Shown here piece after piece: positions 50,842 to 58,771 of a stretch of 64,000 nucleotides of DNA (the first letter of the stretch is position 1; each line of letters opens with the position of its first letter). Both the position numbers and the translations under genes were made by a program. The notes below the pieces were generated by a model, which made no database searches, was not told the origin of the DNA, and was given only the letters and a program-made list of their open reading frames with translations. This DNA comes from Streptomyces monashensis (lineage in GTDB: Bacteria; Actinomycetota; Actinomycetes; Streptomycetales; Streptomycetaceae). Location: assembly GCF_001866665.1 (NCBI RefSeq), contig NZ_MLYO01000082.1, forward strand, positions 1 to 64,000, in the 5' to 3' direction.

Positions 50842-52161
50842 TCAGGAATTGGACAGCGACTGCATCGCCTGGATGAAGCCGTTGGCGTCACTCTTGCCGT
50901 CGAAGAACTTCTGAACGGCCGTGTGGAGCGGCGTGGCCGCCGCCGGCGGGTAGGCCTGGTCCCAGGACAGCTGGAACGACGGCGCCGCCTTGACCAGGTC
51001 GAACTGGAACTGCGAGTAGTCCGGGCTGGCCGAGGTGGACAGGAAGTTGGCCGTGTTGGTGGTGGTCGGCAGGTTGCCTATGCCGAGCTGTGCCTTCACG
51101 AACTCGTCGGAGTACATGAGCTTGAGGAAGGCCGCCACGGCGTCGGGGTGCCGGGTCTTCTTCACGACGGAGTAGAAGTTGTTGGTGTTGCCGACGACGT
51201 CCTTCGGGTCGCCCTTGCCGCCGCTGACGGTCGGGAAGGCGCTGTAGCCGAGGTCGTTCTTGGCGAAGTCGGGGTTGTTGGACTGCTGGGTGGAGTACTC
51301 CCAGGAGCCCATCAGCTCGAAGGCGGCCTTGCCCTTGGCCAGCAGCGCCGGGGACCCGCCGTCGGTGTACTTCACCGAGTCGAAGCTGCCGCCGAATGCG
51401 CCGGCGTCGATCAACTGCTTCAGCATGCCCAGAGCCTTCTGGCTGTCCGGGCCGGCCCACGCGCTCTTGTCACCTGCGAGCGCCTTCTGGAACAGGTCCG
51501 GTCCGGCGACCCGGTCGAAGACGTACTCGAACCACATGAGGCTGGGCCACTGGTCGCCGCCGCCGAGCGCGATCGGGGTCAGGCCCTTGGCCTTGAGCAC
51601 CTTGACGTCGTTGATCAGGTCGTCCCAGGTCCGCGGGACGCTCAGGCCGGCGCTCGCCAGGACCTTCTTGTTGTTGAAGAGCAGCACGGGCTGCGTGCCG
51701 CGCATCGGGACACCGTAGGACTTGCCGTCGACCACCGCGGTGTTGAATACCGAGGGGAGGAAGTTGGACTTGAGCCCCGGGTCCTTGGCGATCATGTCGT
51801 CCAGGGGGAGCAGGAGGTTCTTCTTGGCGAAGGGCGCGATGCTGCCGCCGCCCCAGTTGAAGAAGATGTCCGGGGCCTGCGGGGTGTTGATGATCGTGTT
51901 GAGCTTCTGCTGGTAGTCGGCGCCCGGGATGGTGTCCAGCACCGCCTTGACCTTCGAGGTCTTGTTGAACGTGTCGACAATCTGCTTCTCGACCTTGTTC
52001 GCGGCGTCCCCGTAGACGAGGACGTGCATCGTCCCGGAGTTGGAGCCGCCGCTGGACCCGCACGCGGAGGTCAGACCGAGCACCAGCGCGGTCGCTGCCG
52101 CAACTGCGGCGAATCTGTTCCGGGTTGCACTGTTGTGAACGGTCACGCGAAGAGAACCCAT
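50842..52161 (-). CDS. bxlE: Xylo-oligosaccharide-type binding lipoprotein
   Basis: A 439-residue CUT1 solute-binding protein. The signal peptide ends with the lipobox LTSAC (near residue 34), anchoring it outside the cell. Family-1 binding-protein features are VEKQIVDTFNKTSK, PDIFFNWGGGSIAPF, GVPMRGTQPVLLFNNKKVL, and FELMGSWEYST. The gene order (binding protein, two permeases, GH3) and the divergent LacI gene match bxlE of Streptomyces, hence xylobiose or a similar oligomer as ligand. The ATG at 52161 has only a modest purine stretch (GGATGG) upstream. Confidence 0.86.
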   Translation of the reverse strand: MGSLRVTVHNSATRNRFAAVAAATALVLGLTSACGSSGGSNSGTMHVLVYGDAANKVEKQIVDTFNKTSKVKAVLDTIPGADYQQKLNTIINTPQAPDIFFNWGGGSIAPFAKKNLLLPLDDMIAKDPGLKSNFLPSVFNTAVVDGKSYGVPMRGTQPVLLFNNKKVLASAGLSVPRTWDDLINDVKVLKAKGLTPIALGGGDQWPSLMWFEYVFDRVAGPDLFQKALAGDKSAWAGPDSQKALGMLKQLIDAGAFGGSFDSVKYTDGGSPALLAKGKAAFELMGSWEYSTQQSNNPDFAKNDLGYSAFPTVSGGKGDPKDVVGNTNNFYSVVKKTRHPDAVAAFLKLMYSDEFVKAQLGIGNLPTTTNTANFLSTSASPDYSQFQFDLVKAAPSFQLSWDQAYPPAAATPLHTAVQKFFDGKSDANGFIQAMQSLSNS

Positions 52162-52357
52162 GGCTCGCCATCCGTCGATAGTTTCGAAGCAAGTTCCGAA
52201 TGATGCGGGAAACCTAGGCGTCACATCGACCGCCGTCAAGGATCTGGCAGGGCCATCTCGATACGGGCGTAACGGCGAAGCCCTGACCAGCTGGCATCCG
52301 TCCCGTACAGTCGCAAGGACTTCGTACGTCGCGCACCAGGGCAGCACAGGAGGGATC
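52162..52357. promoter_or_regulatory. Divergent control region bxlE-like / LacI
   Basis: 196 bases between divergent genes. TTTCGAA at 52182-52188 and TTCCGAA at 52194-52200 form a pair of related half-palindromes close to the bxlE start. The reported BxlS operators of Streptomyces contain CGAA/TTCG inverted repeats, which fits. AGGAGGGATC before 52358 is the LacI ribosome site. Confidence 0.5.
52182..52200. promoter_or_regulatory. Candidate operator of the xylo-oligosaccharide operon
   Basis: TTTCGAAGCAAGTTCCGAA holds two CGAA boxes on one strand, the first being part of a perfect TTCGAA palindrome. It lies 21-39 bases upstream of the binding-protein start, well placed for repression. Confidence 0.45.
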
Positions 52358-53362
52358 GTGACCAGAGCGGCGACACTCGCCGGAATCGCGCGCGAGGCGG
52401 GAGTGTCCACACCGACTGTTTCGAAAGTCCTCAACGGCCGCGCGGACGTCGCCTCCTCCACCCGGGAGCGGGTGGAGGAACTGCTGCACCAGTACGGCTA
52501 CCAGCGGCGCCGCGGCAACAGCGCCCCGTCCAGCCCATTGCTGGAGCTGGTGTTCCACGAGTTGGAGAGCGCCTGGGCGATGGAGGTGATCCGCGGGGTC
52601 GAGAACGTCGTCCGCGAGGAGGGAATGAGCGTCGTCCTGTCGGAGTCCTCGGGCCGGCTCAGCCTTGGGCAGTCCTGGCTGGACGGGGTGCTCGCCCGCC
52701 GCCCCACGGGCGTGCTCCTGGTGCTGTCCGGGCTCGACAGGGCCCAGCAAGCACAACTGACCAGTCGTGACATCCCGTTCGTGGTGGTGGACCCGGCAGG
52801 GGATCCCGGTCAGGACATTCCGGCGGTCGGAACGACCAACTGGAACGGCGGCGTCGCCGCCACCCGCCACCTGCTCGACCTGGGCCACCGGCGCATCGGC
52901 ATGGTCGCCGGACCACGGCGGATGATGTGCAGCCGCGCCCGGATCGACGGCTATCGGGCCGCGTTGGAGACGACCGGCGTCGCCTTCGATCCCGCACTGA
53001 TCCGCGAGGGCAGCTTCCACCACGAAAGCGGCTACCGGGAGGGCCGCGAGCTGCTGCGCCGCAAGGACCGGCCCACGGCGATCTTCACCGGCAACGACCT
53101 GCAGGCGCTCGGCCTCTACGAGGCCGCGCGGGAGCTGGGCCTACGGATCCCGGAGGATCTCAGCGTTGTCGGCTTCGACGACCTGCCCATCGCCCGCTGG
53201 GTCGGCCCACCCCTGACCACCGTCCGCCAGCCGCTGACCGAGATGGCCGAAGTCGCCGCGCGCATGGTGATCGACCTCGCCCGGGGCAACGAGCCGTCCG
53301 CGCTGCGTGTGGACCTGGCCACCAGCCTGGTCGAGCGCAGCAGCACAGCCCGGCCCGGGTGA
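52358..53362 (+). CDS. LacI-family regulator of the xylo-oligosaccharide operon
   Basis: A 334-residue LacI/GalR repressor. The HTH (ATLAGIAREAGVSTPTVSKV and LNGRADVASSTRERVEELL) is at residues 5-50, and the periplasmic-binding-like effector domain ends with VVGFDDLPIARWVGPPLTTV. It starts at a GTG with an excellent AGGAGGGA sequence. Divergent to the importer operon, it corresponds in position to BxlS/BxlR of other streptomycetes and should respond to xylobiose or xylose. Confidence 0.88.
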   Translation: MTRAATLAGIAREAGVSTPTVSKVLNGRADVASSTRERVEELLHQYGYQRRRGNSAPSSPLLELVFHELESAWAMEVIRGVENVVREEGMSVVLSESSGRLSLGQSWLDGVLARRPTGVLLVLSGLDRAQQAQLTSRDIPFVVVDPAGDPGQDIPAVGTTNWNGGVAATRHLLDLGHRRIGMVAGPRRMMCSRARIDGYRAALETTGVAFDPALIREGSFHHESGYREGRELLRRKDRPTAIFTGNDLQALGLYEAARELGLRIPEDLSVVGFDDLPIARWVGPPLTTVRQPLTEMAEVAARMVIDLARGNEPSALRVDLATSLVERSSTARPG

Positions 53363-53530
53363 GTCGGTGTCACTGCGTCCCCGTTCCGGGTCTGTACTGC
53401 GCCTGCGGCGACTCGAACCGCCATCGGCACAGCCCAAAGCGGATGCTTGCTGAATCGCCGGACCGGCCGCAGAGCAGCGGTGACTCGGGGCGCGGATTCC
53501 CTGCGCACCGGCCCGGCGGTGGTGATCAGC

Positions 53531-56500
53531 TCACCGCACTTCCCGTGCGTACGGTGCGATGGTGACCCGGTCGATCAGCGGCGCGTAGCGGGAGCGGAGC
53601 AGGATGCCGGGGAAGGTGTCCGAGGCGTAGGTGGTGCCGTCGAAGTTCGGCAGTTCCTCGGAGCGGAAAGCGATCGTGTTCTGTCCCTTTTCGAGGTGGA
53701 CGGGGACGGTCAGTTCCCAGAAGTTGTTCCGGTGGAAGGTGTGCGGAAAGCTGACACGCTGCACCGTGCCGCCGTTGACGGTGACGTCGGCGTGGCGGGC
53801 GAGCGGGTCGGGGTTGTAGTGGGTGGCCTGCGACTGCTCGGGGTTGGAGTAGCGGACGCGCAGCGCGTACAGGCCGGCCACGTCCGCCTCGACCGTGAAC
53901 GTCGCCGTGTTCCCGTTGCCCGGATCGCCCCCGATCCCGGTGATCGCCGTGCCGTCGGTCGCCAGCGACAGCGGGGTCAGCATGGCCGAACCCCTGAGCT
54001 TGGCCTCATGCGCCTCGTACGTACGTGCCATCAGTGTTCCGTCGGTGAGTCCGACCGTGAGCCGGTCGACGAACGTGGCGGACGGACCGCCGGTCACCGT
54101 CACCTTGTTGATGCCGCCCGAGAGCGAGACGGCCACCTCGTCCGTGTCCTTGGACAGGCGCAGGACATCGTGCCCGTTGACGGAGAGCCGGGCGTCCGCG
54201 CCGCCGAGCGTGTCGACCTTGAGAGTGGCCTCTCGGTCGGCGGGCGAGTAGACCCAGAACGTGGCCATCTGGTTCTTGGCGACCCGGACCGCGCCCGAGC
54301 CGGTGGCAGGGGTCCCGGTGTGCTCCGGAAGATCGTAGACGGGACGCGCTCCGCCGCTCGTCCAGGCCAGTTCGCCCTCGTAGACCTCGGCGGCCGCCGA
54401 CGCGCTCGGCAGGGACAAGGTGAGCCGGTCGACGATGGCGTCCCCCTTGGTCGCGCGCTTGCCGTCGAGGCTCTTCGCGGCGAGTGTGAGGGTGTGTCTG
54501 CCCTTGGTGAGGCGGACCTTTGTGTCGGTGTGGTCCCAGACCACCCACTTGTAGCCGAGCGGTAGGAACAGCTGCTGTTCGCTGCCCGCCGTGCCGTCCA
54601 CCCGCAGGAAGACGTTGGTGGGGCCCTGTTCCCTCACCTTGTCGTAGGTGTTCAGGGAGTTGGCGAAGACGCTCAGGTCGTAGGTGCCGTCCTCGGGCAC
54701 GTCCACGCCGAAGTCCAGCGTGACATCCGAGCCGGTGCGCAGCCCGCCGACGTCGTAGCCGCCGGAGGTGTAGAACTTCGACACATCGGCGGTCGAGCCC
54801 TCCGGGCCGTTCTTTGAGTAGCCGGACCCGGTGTGGGCGGCGTCCTCCGCCTCGTAGGATCCCTGCCAGCGCACGGGCGGTGACTGAGTGCCCTTCGCCG
54901 TGCCGGCCGGGCTGAGGACGATCTCGTACGCCGAGGACTCCTTCAGCCTCGGCAGCGCGCCGTCGCCGAAGTCGACGACGACCGTGCCGTCGTCACCGAC
55001 CTTCAGGTTCGTCTCGGTGAGCAGCTTCGGGCCGGAGTTGTCGCCTACCTGGCCGCTCCACTCGATCTCCCGCACCCAGGCGTGCACGCGAGGCCCGAAG
55101 ACCGTCTTGGGGACGCCCGCGAAGGTGATGTGGCCCTTGCCGTCGGACCCGCCGAAGAGCAGCCGGGCCTGTTTCTTCTGCTCGTCGAGCGTGGCCACGC
55201 CCTGCATGGTGTAGTTCTGTCCGGGGAACGGCGGGTTCACCTTCACCGTGTGCCCGCTCATCGAGGCGTACGAGTGCAGCAGCCACCACTGGCCGTTGCC
55301 GCGGTTGGACTGCACAGCGGAGTCGGACAGGTTGCCGTCGATGTTCCAGTACGCGATGTCGGCGTCCACCTTGGACTCCTCGATCGCCGACACCCACTGG
55401 ATCATCTGTCCGGGCACCGAAGTGTGGTAGTTGAAGGCGTACTCGTTGATGTTGACCGGGAGCTGGGTGCCTTCCTTGTCGGTGCCCTTGAACAGCTCCT
55501 GCTCCCAGGCCCGGTACGTGGCGACGCTCTGGCGCACCGCCTCCGGGTGGCTCAGCTCGTGCCAGGTGACGACGTCCGGGAGGGTGCCGGCGGCGAGGGC
55601 GTGGCTGAGGAAGCCCTTCACCTGGTCGAACAGAACACTGGTGTTGGGGCCGGCTATGCGGGCACGGGGCATCCTGCCTCTGATGAGTTCGTAGACCTCG
55701 TCCCAGGCGGCGAAGTAGTCCCTGGGGTCGGTGAGCCAGCTGACCTTGTCGTAGCACCACTCGCCGGTGCCGAACATGTTGCCCTCGGGCTCGTTGAACG
55801 GCACGAAGACGATGTGGTCCTGGTACTGCTTCGGCAGCTGCAGGACCTGGTCGACCTGCTTCGCGATCTTCTCCTCGTAGAGTCTGAGCTTCTCCGCTGG
55901 GGTGTCGCCGGGCCACTCGTACGGGAAGCCGCGGTGGACGTCGGTCATGTAGACGTACACGTCACCGTGGGTGGAGTCGGCGAGCGGTTTGACCACGTCC
56001 AGCGCGTCGGCGCCGGGGTGCTGCGGGCCGTCCTGCGCCTTGGTGGAGACCGTGCGCAGGCCCATGCCCTCGATGAGGTTGTTGGTGGGGACGTCCGGCC
56101 CGTACACGCCGTAGAGGGTGCCGGAGGCGCCGCCGTGGAAGGCGCCGGTGTCCGAGCCGAGATCCACCTCCAGCTGTCCCTCGCGGACGACGGTGACCGA
56201 CGCCTCCACCGCGCGCCCGGCCGCCGTGCCGGCCACCGTGAAGGTCCCCGGCCGGGCGTACTTCTCGGACGGTACGGCGTCCCAGGCGACCGGCGTGTCG
56301 CGGTCGTACCCGTCGGAGAAGGAGGAGCGGACGGCGGCCGGGAGGGACGGGGCGGTCCCCGTCGTCGTACGCACGTCGAACGACGTCTGCGAGAGCTGTC
56401 GGAGGCTGAGCACGTGCTCGACCGTACCGGCCACCTGGTCGGGGGTGAGCGCGGTGTGCCATACGGTGAAGTCGTCGATCGCGCCCTTGAACAGCGGGTC

Positions 56501-57196
56501 CGGGTAGAGGGACTTGCCGATGTAACCGGCGGCTGTGGCGGAGCTGTCCAGTAGGTCCTTGGCCCTGACGCCGGTCGCGGCGGAGGACACTGCGACCCCG
56601 TCGAGGTAGGTGGTGACGCGCCGGGCGGAGCTGTCGAGCGTGACGGTGATGGTTCGCCACTGGTTCGCGGGAAGCGCGGCGTAGCCGCTCACCTGGGCCT
56701 CGGCGCCGCCACCGCCGGTGGTGACGGCGGTGCGCAGCACGCCACCGCTATCGGAGGGGGTGGTGAAAAGGTACTTCGTGGTGTTGGTGCCCAGGTCGAA
56801 GATCCGTTGCCAGGGCGAGGCGTCACCGCTCCATTTCACGCGGGCGGAGACCGTCAGGTCCGCCGCGTCCCCGAGCACTTCGCGGGGCAGACGGACGTAC
56901 GCACCATCCGAGTCGGGCGCCCCGCCGGGCAAGGCCAGAGCCTTCCCGCCGTCCGCGCCCACGATGGACTGGGCGGTGGAGCCGTTCACCAGGCTCGCCG
57001 TGAGCCCGTTGCCGGAACTGTCGGCGATCTTTGCAGTGGCCAGGTCGTCGTGGTCGAAGGTGTAGTGGGCGGCCGGCTGGGGCGGGTCCGCCGCCTGGGC
57101 GGGGGCGGCCGGCGCGACCAGCAGGCCCGCGCCCGGAGCGACGGCCACGGCGGCCGGCCCCCGGCGTCGCCGGGCGGGTCTGTCAGCGAATGGCAT
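53531..57196 (-). CDS. Large secreted GH39-like glycoside hydrolase with LamG, Ig-like and CBM domains
   Basis: A 1221-residue exported protein. The signal peptide ends near residue 36 (AQA-A). In order: a LamG/concanavalin-like domain (about 40-255; YTFDHDD... IDDFTVWHTALTPDQ), a bacterial Ig-like domain (about 265-335; SFDVRTTTGTAPSLP...GTFTVAGTAAG), and a clan-A barrel (about 350-760). The barrel carries the likely acid/base Glu in VFVPFNEPEGNMFG and the nucleophile in PVNINEYAFN, plus WHELSHPEAV and IAYWNIDGNLSD. Two or three CBM35/CBM6-like sandwiches follow (YEAEDAAHTGSG; YEGELAWTSGG; YEAHEAKL). The barrel resembles GH39-type enzymes but I cannot assign a substrate. GGAGG lies nine bases before the ATG. 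It faces the LacI gene across four GAACCGGTTC sites. Confidence 0.78.
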   Translation of the reverse strand: MPFADRPARRRRGPAAVAVAPGAGLLVAPAAPAQAADPPQPAAHYTFDHDDLATAKIADSSGNGLTASLVNGSTAQSIVGADGGKALALPGGAPDSDGAYVRLPREVLGDAADLTVSARVKWSGDASPWQRIFDLGTNTTKYLFTTPSDSGGVLRTAVTTGGGGAEAQVSGYAALPANQWRTITVTLDSSARRVTTYLDGVAVSSAATGVRAKDLLDSSATAAGYIGKSLYPDPLFKGAIDDFTVWHTALTPDQVAGTVEHVLSLRQLSQTSFDVRTTTGTAPSLPAAVRSSFSDGYDRDTPVAWDAVPSEKYARPGTFTVAGTAAGRAVEASVTVVREGQLEVDLGSDTGAFHGGASGTLYGVYGPDVPTNNLIEGMGLRTVSTKAQDGPQHPGADALDVVKPLADSTHGDVYVYMTDVHRGFPYEWPGDTPAEKLRLYEEKIAKQVDQVLQLPKQYQDHIVFVPFNEPEGNMFGTGEWCYDKVSWLTDPRDYFAAWDEVYELIRGRMPRARIAGPNTSVLFDQVKGFLSHALAAGTLPDVVTWHELSHPEAVRQSVATYRAWEQELFKGTDKEGTQLPVNINEYAFNYHTSVPGQMIQWVSAIEESKVDADIAYWNIDGNLSDSAVQSNRGNGQWWLLHSYASMSGHTVKVNPPFPGQNYTMQGVATLDEQKKQARLLFGGSDGKGHITFAGVPKTVFGPRVHAWVREIEWSGQVGDNSGPKLLTETNLKVGDDGTVVVDFGDGALPRLKESSAYEIVLSPAGTAKGTQSPPVRWQGSYEAEDAAHTGSGYSKNGPEGSTADVSKFYTSGGYDVGGLRTGSDVTLDFGVDVPEDGTYDLSVFANSLNTYDKVREQGPTNVFLRVDGTAGSEQQLFLPLGYKWVVWDHTDTKVRLTKGRHTLTLAAKSLDGKRATKGDAIVDRLTLSLPSASAAAEVYEGELAWTSGGARPVYDLPEHTGTPATGSGAVRVAKNQMATFWVYSPADREATLKVDTLGGADARLSVNGHDVLRLSKDTDEVAVSLSGGINKVTVTGGPSATFVDRLTVGLTDGTLMARTYEAHEAKLRGSAMLTPLSLATDGTAITGIGGDPGNGNTATFTVEADVAGLYALRVRYSNPEQSQATHYNPDPLARHADVTVNGGTVQRVSFPHTFHRNNFWELTVPVHLEKGQNTIAFRSEELPNFDGTTYASDTFPGILLRSRYAPLIDRVTIAPYAREVR

Positions 57197-57249
57197 GGAC
57201 GGGGTCCTCCGATTCCTCACATACGTGGATCCCGATGGCGGCGTGTGCG

Positions 57250-57262
57250 TCGAACCGGTTCG
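57250..57262. promoter_or_regulatory. LacI operator candidate 1
   Basis: TCGAACCGGTTCG, 54 bases upstream of the secreted-enzyme start, inside its probable leader or promoter. Confidence 0.65.
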
Positions 57263-57370
57263 GTGGTGCGGCGAGCGATACGGGCAAATCTTCTGGACGG
57301 CGGGGTTCGTGCCCCTGCGCTCCGGGGGAGGCGCGGCGTGCGGCCATGGCTGTCGCAAGGCTTGCTCATC

Positions 57371-57380
57371 GAACCGGTTC
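57371..57380. promoter_or_regulatory. LacI operator candidate 2
   Basis: GAACCGGTTC preceded by ATC and followed by GGG, so only the ten-base core and one outer pair (C/G) are symmetric. Confidence 0.6.
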
Positions 57381-57511
57381 GGGAAACTAGCACCGGCGAG
57401 GCTGACCAGCAATCCCTCCAACACAAGGTTCTCCTCGGAGCGATACGGGTCGGAAAGGTCGATCCAGGAGTGTTGACAGGAGTTCGAGGAGTTCCTACCT
57501 TCACTTCACGT

Positions 57512-57521
57512 GAACCGGTTC
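57512..57521. promoter_or_regulatory. LacI operator candidate 3
   Basis: GAACCGGTTC preceded by CGT and followed by GAC, 97 bases before the LacI start. Confidence 0.6.
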
Positions 57522-57590
57522 GACGACCGGCTCTCGCTCCTGATCCGTTCCACGCCCTCACGACCGGTGAGCGGCTCCCTCTTCGTAGAG

Positions 57591-57604
57591 TCGAACCGGT
57601 TCGA
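57591..57604. promoter_or_regulatory. LacI operator candidate 4 (autoregulatory)
   Basis: TCGAACCGGTTCGA, a perfect 14-base palindrome that ends just before the AAAAAGGAG ribosome site of the LacI gene, as expected for autorepression. Confidence 0.7.
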
Positions 57605-57617
57605 AAAAGGAGTCGTC

Positions 57618-58631
57618 GTGAATATCGGTGAGATCGCGCGGCGGGCCGGTGTGTCACGGAGCACCGTTTCCTACGCGCTGAGCGGCAAGCGCCCGGTCTC
57701 GGACGACACCCGCCGGAAGGTCCAGCAGGTCATCGACGAGCTGGGCTACCGCCCGAACGCCAGCGCACGCGCCCTGGCCAACGGCCGGACCAGCACGATC
57801 GGCCTGGTGTTCCCTCCGGCCGGCAACCACTACACCGGGATGCAGCTGGACTTCATCGGCAGTGTGGTGGAGGCCGCGGCGGCCCACGACTACGACGTGC
57901 TGCTGTCACCGAGCGGTGTGGACAGTGACCGCTCGTTCCAGCGGTTGCTGGGGGAGCGGAGGGTCGACGGGGCGATCCTGATGGAGATCAGACTGGAGGA
58001 CGACCGGGTCGAGCACCTGGCGGCCCTGGACTTCCCCTCCGTCGCCATCGGCCGCACCGCCCATCCGGAGGGCGGCTGGTGGGTGGGCCTGGATCACACC
58101 ACGCTGGCGGCGGCCTGCGTGCACCACCTGGCGGACCTCGGCCACCGCAGGGTCGCCTTCGTCAACCGTCCCGAGCAACTGTTGCGGGCCGGGTACGAGT
58201 CCGCGCACCGTGGCCTGGACGGCTTCACCAAGGCCGCGGCCGAACGCGGGCTGACCGTGCGGACGTACTGTTGCGGGGACGACGCGGCATCGGGCCAGGC
58301 CTGCCTGGAACAGATCCTGCACGACGACCCGGCCACCACGGCCCTGGTCACGCTGAACGAGGCCGCGCTCGGCGGCCTCTACCGCGGGCTCGCCCAGGCG
58401 GGCCGCCATGTGCCGCGCGACTTCTCCGTCACCGGGGTCGTCGCCGGCCGGTGGGCGGAGACGGTGACCCCGCAGCTCACCGCAGCCGACGTGCCGGCGG
58501 AGGAGATGGGCCGGCGCGCCGTCGACCTGCTGGTGGAGCGCCTCGACCACCCCGACGTACCGCCCCGGAACCATCTCCTCGTGCCGCCGATCTCCCTGCG
58601 TGCCAGCACCGGGCCCGCTACGGCGTCCTGA
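57618..58631 (+). CDS. LacI-family regulator
   Basis: A 337-residue LacI/GalR regulator. The HTH reads IGEIARRAGVSRSTVSYALS, then GKRPVSDDTRRKVQQVIDEL, at residues 3-50. The hinge region NASARALANGRT is typical, and the effector domain runs to LTAADVPAEEMGRRAVDLLVERL. It starts at a GTG, about six bases after AAGGAG. It sits between the large secreted enzyme (minus strand) and an ABC importer (plus strand) and is surrounded by GAACCGGTTC palindromes, which are almost certainly its operators. Confidence 0.9.
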   Translation: MNIGEIARRAGVSRSTVSYALSGKRPVSDDTRRKVQQVIDELGYRPNASARALANGRTSTIGLVFPPAGNHYTGMQLDFIGSVVEAAAAHDYDVLLSPSGVDSDRSFQRLLGERRVDGAILMEIRLEDDRVEHLAALDFPSVAIGRTAHPEGGWWVGLDHTTLAAACVHHLADLGHRRVAFVNRPEQLLRAGYESAHRGLDGFTKAAAERGLTVRTYCCGDDAASGQACLEQILHDDPATTALVTLNEAALGGLYRGLAQAGRHVPRDFSVTGVVAGRWAETVTPQLTAADVPAEEMGRRAVDLLVERLDHPDVPPRNHLLVPPISLRASTGPATAS

Positions 58632-58639
58632 CCCCATTC

Positions 58640-58656
58640 CACGGGTAACCCCCGTG
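58640..58656 (+). terminator. Short hairpin after LacI gene
   Basis: CACGGG and CCCGTG pair perfectly around a 5-base loop, nine bases past the LacI stop. Without a T-run it would be a weak terminator, leaving the importer genes partly co-transcribed. Confidence 0.4.
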
Positions 58657-58771
58657 CACCTACTCCACCGCCGATCGACCGACAGCTCATCGGTGCTGTT
58701 CGGCGTGCCCGTTCCTCCTCATCACCCCGCGCCCTCGGCACCCGCATGCCCAGACCGAAGGAACCCTCGCG

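Larger units (their letters stand above)
57197..57617. promoter_or_regulatory. Divergent control region with four LacI palindromes
   Basis: 421 bases between the secreted enzyme and the LacI gene, with no gene inside. Four copies of GAACCGGTTC occur at 57252, 57371, 57512 and 57593; the last has seven-base perfect arms as TCGAACC-GGTTCGA. Two sites flank each presumed promoter, so looping or double repression is plausible. Confidence 0.7.

Noticed and set aside
52414..52429. GACT-N8-AGTC palindrome with TTTCGAAA centre
   Set aside because: It falls inside the LacI HTH codons (TVSKV), so the sequence is explained by coding constraint; kept only as a curiosity beside the true spacer site.
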